In this document: piece by piece, positions 56,772-64,000 of the stretch
Layout: every line of letters starts with the position of its first letter
How positions within the stretch are numbered: the first letter of the stretch is position 1
Assembly: GCA_963696325.1 (NCBI GenBank)
Contig: CAVOJV010000042.1
Span: forward strand, 40,977-104,976
Direction: 5' to 3'
Length of the DNA stretch: 64,000 nt
Origin: CAVOJV01 sp963696325
GTDB taxonomy: Bacteria; Pseudomonadota; Gammaproteobacteria; Competibacterales; Competibacteraceae
Translations under genes and position numbers: made by a program
The notes under the pieces: generated by a model
Told to the model about the DNA's origin: nothing
The model's input: the letters and a program-made list of their open reading frames with translations, nothing else
The model's database searches: none

Positions 56772-58081
56772 TAAGCTCTATGAACACGATGTGACCACAC
56801 TGTTCATGTTGATCTCGGCCCAGGCCTGTCAGCGGTTGGGGCTGGTGGGCTCGGTAGTGCATCTGGATTCGACCTCTTTTCACGTGGATGGTGACTATCA
56901 CCGCGAGGCGGCGGTTGGGGTAGTAACGCTCACCAAAGGCTATAGCCGCGACCAGCGACCCGATCTGAATCAAGTGATGCTGAATCTGATTGTCGAGAAC
57001 CGGGCGGGACTGCCGCTGTTAATGCAGCCGCTGAGCGGCAACAGTAATGATACGGCGAGCTTCGGGCGGCTGATCGAGGCACACATCGATCAACTCCACA
57101 CCACCCATCAGGTGACCTACTGGGTGGCGGACAGTGCACTCTACAGTGAGGCCAATCTGCGGCTACTCTCAGCCCATCGGGGACATTGGATCACCCGGGT
57201 GCCGGAGACGGTCAAACTGGCCCAGCAGCAGGGTGCCGAGGTGGGCAAGCCCATCGAGTTGCTGCCCGGTTACCGCTATCGGCCAGTGGAGGTCGACTAC
57301 GCTGGCGTGCGCCAGCGCTGGCTGGTCATCACCTCGGTGCACGCCCTGCAACGGGCCGCCCCAAGCGTCGAACGCCAGTTGCGCAAGATCAGCGAGCAGG
57401 AACTCAAAGCCTTTCGTCGCCTCCGCCGCCAGCGCTTTGCCTGTGAACCCGATGCCCGCCAGGCACTCAGCGATTTTCAGGCCACCCTCCAGGTGCTGAA
57501 GCTCGCTGAGGCCGACGTACGCTGCACCGAGCAGGGCCATCATCGGGGATGGTCCGTGCAGGCTCTGCCCGCCAGCGACACCGAAATCCGTTGGTCATGG
57601 CTGTGGAGACGGGCCACCTTTATCCTCGCCACCAATGAACTGGATGATCAGCGTCTCTCAGATCAAGAGGTGCTGCGCACGTATAAACAGCAACAACAGG
57701 CCGAGCGGGGCTTTCGCTTTCTGAAAGATCCTCGCTTTCAGGCCCATACCGTGTTTCTCAAATCGCCGCAGCGGATCATGGCGCTGCTGATGGTGATGAC
57801 CGTCTGCCTGCTGGTCTATGCGGCCTTGGAATACCGCCTGCGCCAAGCGTTAGTTGAGGCCGATACCACCGTGCCGGATCAAAAGGGCAAACCCACCCAG
57901 CGCCCCACCATGCGCTGGATCTTTCAACTGTTTGCCGGTATCCATGTGCTGCTGATCGAGGGCCAGGCCGCGATGGTATTGAACGTTAAACCCCCTCAGC
58001 AGCACATCATCCGGCTATTGGGACCACCCTATCAGGCGCTCTACGGGTAAACTGTAAGGGGGGTGCGGAAAGTGGGCATTA

Positions 58082-59282
58082 AACCGCATCTACTTTGAAA
58101 CCCGTAGTTTTTCCTCTTCGGGATCGAGGTGAGTTTTGACCCAAAGTCGGTCGGCGACGGCATTGGGGGTGGCGTTGATTGCCTGTTGAAACTGTTCCAG
58201 TTGGGCGATCAATTCCGCCCGATTGTCGTAACAGGTGTGATAGGTCACGTCTTCTCGTACCCACTGCCAGAGGTGTTCCACCGGCATGAAGTCCGGACTG
58301 TAGCCCGGCAATGGCAACCGGTTGATCCGCAGTTCATCGGCCCGTTGGGTCACCGCTTGCGCTCGGTGATAGGACGCCCCGTCCCAGAGCACCGTTAGCG
58401 GTACCGCCGGGAGTTCCCGACGGAGGGTTTCTAACAGTTCAATGGTCATCTCGCTGTTGGCACGGTCGTATGGATACCGCTTAACCTGGCCTTGATTGTA
58501 GAAGTAAACCCCGTCACACGACACCTTCGCCCCCAGCCCGGGAGAATTGGAACTGACCCAGAACCGCTCGCCCTTGACCGACCAGCCATCGCCTTCATCG
58601 GTATCCTGGCGAAAATGGGCCTCATCAATGTAGACCAGCGTGTGTTGGCCCCGGGTGGCGGCGACCAGCAAGGGAGGGAGTTGGTCTAGAAACGCCGCCC
58701 GCTGATCCGGATCGGCTTTATTCAACAGTTTCCGGGCTTTTTTCCAGGACAAGCCTAACCGCTTGAGCGCCTGCCGGATCGTCTCCCGACAGCACTCGTC
58801 CTGGCCCTGGGCCTGGAGCCATCCTTGCAGCCGCTTCAGGGTCCAGCGCGGGGCCGGCGGGGCGGTCCGCTCTGGCGGGGGGGTCGCCGCTTGCTTCAGG
58901 GCCTCGCGGATAACCCCATCGACGCCTGGTTCCAGGGCCGGGGTAAAAAGGGGGAACGGCCACCGGTACGCTGGTACACCAAGGCCGCCGGTCCAACCGT
59001 ATTGTAACGGTGCACCCACTCCATCACCGTTTGCGGGTTACGGCCCGTTTCCCGACCAACTTGACTGGCGTTCTTATCCCCACAAATCTCGTACAAGGCC
59101 AGGAAGCGCTCCCGCGTGCGCAGGTGTTCCGCATTCAACCCCAGTACTCTGAAAATGTCAGGGTCTTGGCCCCAGCGGCTATAATCAATAGTCAGCATCG
59201 CTCTCTTACTACCCTTTGGCTCTTTCAGAAAGAGGGTAGTGGTTCACCTCAAAAAACTCAAGGTCTCAAACTGGATGCGGTT
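58082..59282 (-). mobile_element. IS630-family insertion sequence
   Basis: 1,201 bp with inverted ends AACCGCATC... and ...GATGCGGTT, extended imperfectly, flanked by TA at 58080-58081 and 59283-59284, the target of IS630/mariner elements. Its left end lies 5 bases from the IS1634 right end. Confidence 0.85.
58090..59198 (-). pseudogene. IS630-family transposase in two frames
   Basis: The N-terminal frame (59198 to 58896; MLTIDYSRWGQDPDIF, GRNPQTVMEWVHRYN) carries the HTH. The remainder in the next frame (to 58090) carries the DDE core (LVYIDEAHFRQDTDEG, LTVLWDGASYHRA, LPGYSPDFMPVEHLWQWV). The shift is needed near 58944-58955, at an A5G5 run on the plus strand. It could be a natural frameshift signal, but I see no canonical slippery heptamer, so a mutation or sequencing error is as likely. 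Confidence 0.75.
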
Positions 59283-59284
59283 TA

Positions 59285-59730
59285 ACACTGGGCCGCTGTT
59301 TATTTTCATCAGCGATTTTAGTTTGACAATAAACTGCATATCACCTCCAATGCTGAAAGTGAAAAAATACCTTACTAACCTTATAAAATAATTAGACTTT
59401 TTTTGACAAAGCGAACTAACGCCTTTTTACATTTTTACACTACAATATGAACTTTTTTGCGGTTTCGTCATTGCGCAGGGTGTAGTCAAAGCCAGCCAAT
59501 TCTTACCACTTTGGATGTGATGTTTACCTTGACATTATGCGTTCTGGGCTGATGTGTCCTTTGCCCTAGCAAGATTGAAGTGCCGAGAAAAAGACGGTTT
59601 TCGGTGAGATTGTCATCAAATTAGAATGGAACGATTCTTTGCGCTAACCGCTTTTGTTTCGTTGTAATGATTATGTTTGCGACTGGCTGCAATTGGTCGG
59701 TTTTGATGTTTTTGACTACTAATTTCCAGC
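59285..59730. other. Gene-free AT-rich spacer
   Basis: About 445 bases between the IS630 and the next element, AT-rich relative to the surroundings. I see no gene, repeat or clear regulatory site in it. Confidence 0.5.
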
Positions 59731-61445
59731 GGCGGCTTAAAAAAACTAGGGTGGCAAACTTAGCTTGATAAGGCGTTCTTCCAAGGCTTGCAGATAGGCG
59801 TCTGGATCCTGCCGAAACCGCCGACCCAACACGCGGGGCAAGCGGCGTTGCTCCCCGCGGGCGCGCACGGTCCGCCACCGCGGAAGATCAGCGGAGGCCA
59901 GTTCTGCCGCGGTAAACGTGTGGATCTGACTTGCCACCGCCGCCGGCAAGCGGGTGGCGCCGCACACCACCAGGCTGGCCGGGGCATTTTTTTGTCCGGT
60001 GGCGCGGCGCAGTTGATGGCGCAAGCTCCCAAACAACTGCTCCAAATCATTATTGGTGCGGGGTAAACCGGCCACGTCGTAGCAGGTGAACACCAGCGAG
60101 CCATAGCTGGCGGTCACTTTGGTAAACTGGGCGGCCAGCGCCTGCACGCTCGCCGAGGGGGCAGCCTCCTCCTGAATATCGGCGAGCAGCACGGCATAGC
60201 GGGCCTCGACCGTGGCGCGGTCCGCGCCGTCGGGATTGGCCAGGATCTGGGCCGCCTCCGCGAGCCAACCCTGCCCGATGACCACCTCCGGCCAGAGCGG
60301 CGCGGTCGCGTCTAACCCCCGCTGGAGGGCTTGTTGCAGGCGGCTGAGGGGTGGCAGGCCCCCCCTTTTTGCGCCACCCGGTCGAGGCTGGCGGTAATGG
60401 CGGACAAGCGCTGCTGGAGTTGGAGTCCTCCGGCGTCGAGCGGGGGATGGCCGCTCTCGCCGAGGGCGCCCCGGACTGCCGCGCAGTAACCGCGGATGAT
60501 CTCAGCCGGCGGGTCGGTGCGGTCCTCCACCGCCCGCTCGATCATGCGTACCCCGCGCACCCGCTTGCGCAATTCCTTCTGCGCGTGCCGATCCGCTTCC
60601 CAAATCGGCCGACCGGCTTCCCGCAGATAATGAAACTGACAGAGCTGATGCGGGATGTCGGGAAAGACGTCGGCGACCGCCTGCCGTAACGCCAGCTGGC
60701 CGTCGCTGATCACCCCCACCACCGGGAGGTCTTCCAACCCCGCCACCGCCGCCCGCAGCAGCGCGCTCAGCTCGTCGCGACCCGATGCCAGCAGGCTGCG
60801 AGCCAGCAGGATGTTGCCCGACAGCACCTCCCGCACCACCCACAGGACTTCATGCCCCTTGTCCGGTTGCAAGCCATCCACCGCCAGGATCAGCCGGCCC
60901 TGCTGGCGCAAGCCCGCCCGCTGCGTCGGCGTCGCCAGCACCACGCTCACCAATTCCTCATAGCGCGCCAGCAGATGATTCACGGTCCGCGGCGCGATCG
61001 CTACGCCCCGTCCGGTGAGCGCCTGGTAAATCTCAGTCACCGTGTCATGGTCCTGGTACCGACAGGCCCCCACCCAGGCAATTACGTCCAGGCCAAACTC
61101 GTGATGCGGCAGCGCCAGCCGCCCCTCCAGTTCCGGTCGGTACGGCCGGTGGTAAAACCCGCAGGCCGGATTCACGCAGCGCCGGATCTGCAAGGTGACC
61201 GCAGTCACCGCATCCAGAGTCGTGACCGTACGATTGTTCTCATAGGCAAACCAGAGTGGTCCCCCACACGCCGGGCAGCGCTGGTTCAGGCAGCTTAGCG
61301 CCAGCGCTTGCGTCGGTGGCGGTCGTGGCGTGATCCTGGCCATGGCATCCTCCTCCACCCGCGTTTCAGTCGGGATACCACGTTAGACCCTCAAGCCAGG
61401 TTTACTTTCCTAGAAAAAAAATGGTGAGCTTTTTTTAAAGCCGCC
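59731..61445 (-). mobile_element. Unclassified DDE insertion sequence
   Basis: About 1,715 bp with inverted ends GGCGGCTTAAAAAAA (59731 on) and its near-complement ending at 61445 (rc GGCGGCTTTAAAAAAA). It encloses one transposase gene in two frames. No target duplication recognised. Confidence 0.6.
59746..61358 (-). pseudogene. Transposase with zinc-binding head and MULE-like core, frameshifted
   Basis: First frame 61358 to 60312: Cys motifs (CPACGGPLWF, RRCVNPACGF), then the catalytic Asp in LILAVDGLQPDKG, GVISDGQLALRQAVADVF, and PHQLCQFHYLREAG. The rest, in the next frame to 59746, has NNDLEQLFGSLRHQLRRATG with the likely catalytic Glu. The shift falls at a C7T5 run (60359-60370, plus strand). 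I do not recognise the IS family. A programmed slip on the A5G7 mRNA run is possible but unproven. Confidence 0.65.
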
Positions 61446-61678
61446 ATTCGCCCGCTGCAAGCCGATCCAGAGCGCTTGGGGGCCGGGCGGTCCGTCGTGC
61501 TTGCGGCCCAAATGCCCCCCCAGGCGGGCGATCCAGCCGAAAAAGGTCAAATGCAAATGCAAATGGGTACCAGTGCCCAGAAGTGCCGTGTCACAAATAG
61601 ACCTCCTTTATCCAAGTCGTTTGACTTTTTTTACCCTCAGTACTATAGTCATGTCCATGGTCATCTAAGGGTATTATT

Positions 61679-61915
61679 ATGAAAACCATCAAAGCATCCG
61701 AATTTAAAGCCAAATGCTTGCAACTGATGAACGAAGTGGCGGATTCCGGCGATAGCATCGTCATCACCAAAAACGGTCATCCGGTGGCACAGCTATGCCC
61801 GGTAATCTCAAGACCTGCTACCCTCGTCGGTTGCCATAAAGGCAAAATCGGTATTGTTGGGGATATCGTTGGAACGTTGGGTGAACCGTGGGATGCCGAA
61901 TGTTCATCCTGCTAG
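61679..61915 (+). CDS. Type II antitoxin, Phd/YefM-like
   Basis: A 78-residue antitoxin (MKTIKASEFKAKCLQLMNEV, then SIVITKNGHPVAQLCPV). The N-terminal Phd fold binds the operator, and the C-terminal tail would wrap the toxin. Its last 16 bases overlap the toxin start. The upstream 61446-61678 is non-coding and probably contains the promoter and operator. Confidence 0.85.
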   Translation: MKTIKASEFKAKCLQLMNEVADSGDSIVITKNGHPVAQLCPVISRPATLVGCHKGKIGIVGDIVGTLGEPWDAECSSC

Positions 61916-62301
61916 ATACCCATGCCTTAATTTGGCTTGACCAGGACGATCCCTCCCTGGGAGCCGAAGCACGAAAGCGTGCCGATCTCGCCTTACAACA
62001 AGGCAGATTGGCGGTTTCGGCGATCTCATTCTGGAAGACCGCCATGCTCGTCACCAAGGGGCGGGTTACTATGGCACTCCCGACTGCGGCTTGGCGACGA
62101 GACCTTCTAGGCCTTGGGTTGCTTGAAATTCCCATCGATGGCGATATTGGCATCGCAGCCGCCCAGCTTGACCTGCGCGGCGACCCAGCAGACCGACTCA
62201 TCGTTGCCACCGCCCAGATCAAAGGAGCAGCACTCCTGACCGCCGACCAATCGTTACTGCAATGGGGCAATGCGCTGGAACGCTTCGACGCTCGGCGATA
62301 A
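61900..62301 (+). CDS. PIN-domain toxin (VapC-like) with E-to-K change at a conserved site
   Basis: A 133-residue PIN-domain protein, expected to be an RNase toxin. The first acidic residue is in FILLDTHALIWL and the late one in GDPADRLIVATAQ. The position normally Glu in the subfamily motif SFWExAML is Lys here (SFWKTAML), which should weaken Mg2+ binding. ATG 61900 (MFILLDTHAL) overlaps the antitoxin stop. The GTG at 61888 is an alternative start. Possibly an inactivated toxin kept with its antitoxin. Confidence 0.82.
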   Translation: MFILLDTHALIWLDQDDPSLGAEARKRADLALQQGRLAVSAISFWKTAMLVTKGRVTMALPTAAWRRDLLGLGLLEIPIDGDIGIAAAQLDLRGDPADRLIVATAQIKGAALLTADQSLLQWGNALERFDARR

Positions 62302-62554
62302 CAACGATGTTTCATTACACGAAAACGCTAGCTGACGGTCTGCTCAAGGCCGGGTCGAGACGCCAAGGCATTCGTACTGAGTGCTGGACGGCCTTGGTGC
62401 AGGGCAGCATCTCAAATCAACCATGGATGTAGCACCGGTATTCACCATGCCGGGGATTCATCACCGAGGTAACTCGATGTCGCCGAACTCGATGGCCAAA
62501 ACGATGGTTTCCAGGAGTTTGGCGTAGCGGTAAAGTCCTGGGTGTTCGTCGCAC

Positions 62555-62600
62555 TGTCACTCTTCGGCATATTGGCGCCACCGATTTTCGGCATAATGGC
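62555..62600. repeat. IS21-type terminal repeats
   Basis: The element end TGTCACTCTTCGGC at 62555 is followed by two copies of TTCGGCATAwTGGCGCCAC spaced 22 bases apart, like the repeated transposase-binding sites at IS21 ends. The 250 bases between vapC and this end hold no gene that I can see. Confidence 0.65.
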
Positions 62601-62638
62601 GCCACTTGGAAGTGCCTGATCAGGGGCTCGAACGGGGG

Positions 62639-63427
62639 TTAAGAATGGGCGGATTTTCCGCTTTTTTCAACGCCGTTTTTTTGACCGTCGGCGATGGGTT
62701 TGGGGCTGCGGTAGCTGTCCCCCTCCAGGACCACCCGGTAGGCGCCATGACGAATGCGATCCAGGGTGGCGGCGCCGAGCATTTTGTTGGCCGGGAAGGC
62801 ATCGCCCCATTCGCCAAAGTCCAGATTGCTGGTGAGGATCGTGGCGGCTCTCTCGTAACGTTCGGCCACCAGATCGTGAAAGCTTTCGTCCTCGGGTGGC
62901 CGCAGCGGTTTCAGTCCGAAGTCGTCAATGATGAGCAGCGGCGTGTTGACCAGCGCCTGGAAACGCCGCTCATAGTTGCCCACCGCCTGGGCCGTGCGCA
63001 GGCTACCTAGCAACTGGGTCTGGGTGGTGAACAGCACCTCATGCCCCTGGCGGGCGGCGCTATGGCCAATGGCTTGGGCCAGATGACTTTTGCCGGTGCC
63101 GCAGGGTCCGGCGATCAACACCGCGACCTTTTCGTCGATGAAACGGCCGGTGGCCAGGTCGTGGACGAGTGACCGGTTGAGATTCGGCAGCCGGCCGAAG
63201 TCGACGCTCTCCAAGGTCTTCTGACTGCGGAAGTTGGCACGGCGCAGGCGCTGGTTGAGTTTTTTCTGATCGCGCCGGGCGACTTCATCGTGGACCAGGA
63301 GGCTGAGGAAGTCGGTATAGGCCAGCTTGCGGTCGATGGCCTCGCGGTTGCGGGCCTCCAGGGAATCGAGGATGCCGGACAGACGCAGTGGTTTCAGCAA
63401 GGGAATCAGTTCAGGGATCGGGTTCAT
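62639..63427 (-). CDS. istB: IS21-family helper ATPase IstB
   Basis: A 262-residue AAA+ ATPase that regulates IS21 transposition and target choice. Walker A is LIAGPCGTGKSHLAQAIG, Walker B is PLLIIDDFGLKPL, and sensor-like residues are in TILTSNLDFGEWGDAF. Full length and apparently intact. It lies 9 bases after the istA stop, as in other IS21 elements. Confidence 0.93.
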   Translation of the reverse strand: MNPIPELIPLLKPLRLSGILDSLEARNREAIDRKLAYTDFLSLLVHDEVARRDQKKLNQRLRRANFRSQKTLESVDFGRLPNLNRSLVHDLATGRFIDEKVAVLIAGPCGTGKSHLAQAIGHSAARQGHEVLFTTQTQLLGSLRTAQAVGNYERRFQALVNTPLLIIDDFGLKPLRPPEDESFHDLVAERYERAATILTSNLDFGEWGDAFPANKMLGAATLDRIRHGAYRVVLEGDSYRSPKPIADGQKNGVEKSGKSAHS

Positions 63428-63436
63428 GGGATGACC

Positions 63437-64000
63437 TCAATGCAACAGGGTTTGGGTACCGCGGCAGAAGCGGCCGCCCAGGGTGTAGGTGTCGGCCAAT
63501 GCGGTAGCGGTGGCCGGATGAAGGGTGGTTTGATCCAGTCCTTTGGCGAGAATGGCTTTGACGCTGCGGTAGCGCAGGCTGCCGAAGCTCACCGCCCGTG
63601 CGCAGGCGGCTTCCAGGCGTTGGCGGCCGTAGGTTTTTTCCAGCCTTAGCACTGCCTGCGCGGCGCGCAGGTTGACCAGCACTTGATCGGCGAACAGTGC
63701 CTGGATCAGCGCGTGACACTGCGGCCCGATGCGCTGGGCCTCGCGTAGGCACCATTGGGTGTCCTGGAGAGTCCAGGCCAGTGCCTCCGGCGGCAGATGA
63801 TCCGGTACGGTCGAGCGGGCGCCGGGGCGGGTTTGCCGGGGATGGCTGGCGACTGGCTCCTGGTCGCGATACAAGGTGACCAACTGATCGGTGGCCTTGA
63901 GCCACAACGACTGCCCCATCAGCCGAAATGGTACCGAGTAGAGACACTTGTCGAACTGGATGTGGGCGTCGCGATGCACCTTGACCTTGGCCCACACTAC
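63437..64000 (-). CDS. istA: IS21-family transposase IstA, C-terminal part
   Basis: Open frame running off the right edge of the window; about 188 C-terminal residues are visible. VHRDAHIQFDKCLYSVPFRL, then LYRDQEPVASHPR, and EKTYGRQRLEAACARAVSFG are typical of the region after the DDE domain of IstA. The catalytic core is beyond the window. Confidence 0.88.
   Translation of the reverse strand, partial: VVWAKVKVHRDAHIQFDKCLYSVPFRLMGQSLWLKATDQLVTLYRDQEPVASHPRQTRPGARSTVPDHLPPEALAWTLQDTQWCLREAQRIGPQCHALIQALFADQVLVNLRAAQAVLRLEKTYGRQRLEAACARAVSFGSLRYRSVKAILAKGLDQTTLHPATATALADTYTLGGRFCRGTQTLLH

Larger units (their letters stand above)
55135..58050 (+). pseudogene. IS1634-family transposase split by a nested IS
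   Basis: The 5' part (55135-55431; MAAPFGSQNLDHLGLVAGMY to VLGRALDK) and the 3' part (56776-58050; LYEHDVTTLFMLIS onward) join in frame to about 523 residues when the insert and one TAAG are removed. The 3' part holds the DDE core (VVHLDSTSFHVDGDY, YWVADSALYSEAN, QQQAERGFRFLKDP). It is inactive only because of the insertion. Confidence 0.85.
54971..58074 (+). mobile_element. IS1634-family insertion sequence, interrupted
   Basis: Bounded by perfect 17-bp inverted repeats CACTTTCCGCACCCCCC (54971-54987) and its complement (58058-58074). Removing the nested element and one TAAG copy leaves about 1,760 bp, normal for IS1634. No obvious target duplication. Confidence 0.88.

Overview
The window looks like a GC-rich gammaproteobacterial chromosome segment. 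Supporting genes are an E. coli-type SerA with a C-terminal ACT domain, a DUF2058/YaiL protein, a two-domain polyphosphate:AMP phosphotransferase, a Hyb-type hydrogenase operon and an Isp-type hydrogenase like that of purple sulfur bacteria. A relative of Chromatiales or Competibacteraceae would fit, but this is inference from gene content. No rRNA, tRNA or CRISPR array was seen.

Layout. 0-2.2 kb: end of an unknown gene and a NarL-type two-component pair. 2.5-4.3 kb: a decayed secreted alpha/alpha-toroid protein. 4.4-6.4 kb: nested debris, in which a vapC toxin gene is split by an ORF-less group II intron that itself carries a MITE-like insert, next to IS91- and ISNCY-type remnants. 6.4-9.4 kb: a small membrane protein, Pap and a crotonase. 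9.6-10.1 kb: an odd G-rich tract and an ISKra4 remnant. 10.2-17.5 kb: a ternary conflict system (TCD1 protein, trypsin-VMAP protein, MoxR ATPase, vWA-like protein with three FGE/C-type-lectin domains). Each FGE domain ends in a segment that looks like a diversity-generating-retroelement variable region. 17.6-28.8 kb: housekeeping (UppP, an Att-like ABC exporter set, FAD oxidoreductase, SerA, DUF2058, ComB-like, DUF2784, DAHP synthase).

29.3-41.3 kb: two complete membrane-bound [NiFe] hydrogenases in one co-directional run: hybO-A-B-C, a HybD protease fused to a hemerythrin domain, a second protease, hupH, then hynS-isp1-isp2-hynL. The first would feed H2 electrons to the quinone pool through HybA/HybB. 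The second would pass them through the cytochrome b-like Isp1 and HdrD-like Isp2. The maturation genes lie between the two structural sets.

41.3-64 kb: insertion sequences around a surface-polysaccharide cluster (asparagine synthase-like amidotransferase, GT2, GT4, polysaccharide deacetylase, O-antigen ligase-like protein, second amidotransferase, methyltransferase). Elements seen are ISAzo13-like, IS6, IS66 (intact, 8-bp target duplication), IS1634 interrupted by another IS, IS630, an unclassified DDE element and IS21, plus a VapBC-type pair whose toxin has lost a conserved glutamate.

Frameshifts cluster in a few genes (2.5-4.3, 14.5-15.9, 47.6-47.8 and 50.2-51.8 kb), while the hydrogenase and housekeeping genes are clean. 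Either those accessory genes are decaying or the assembly has local indel errors; the sequence alone cannot decide.
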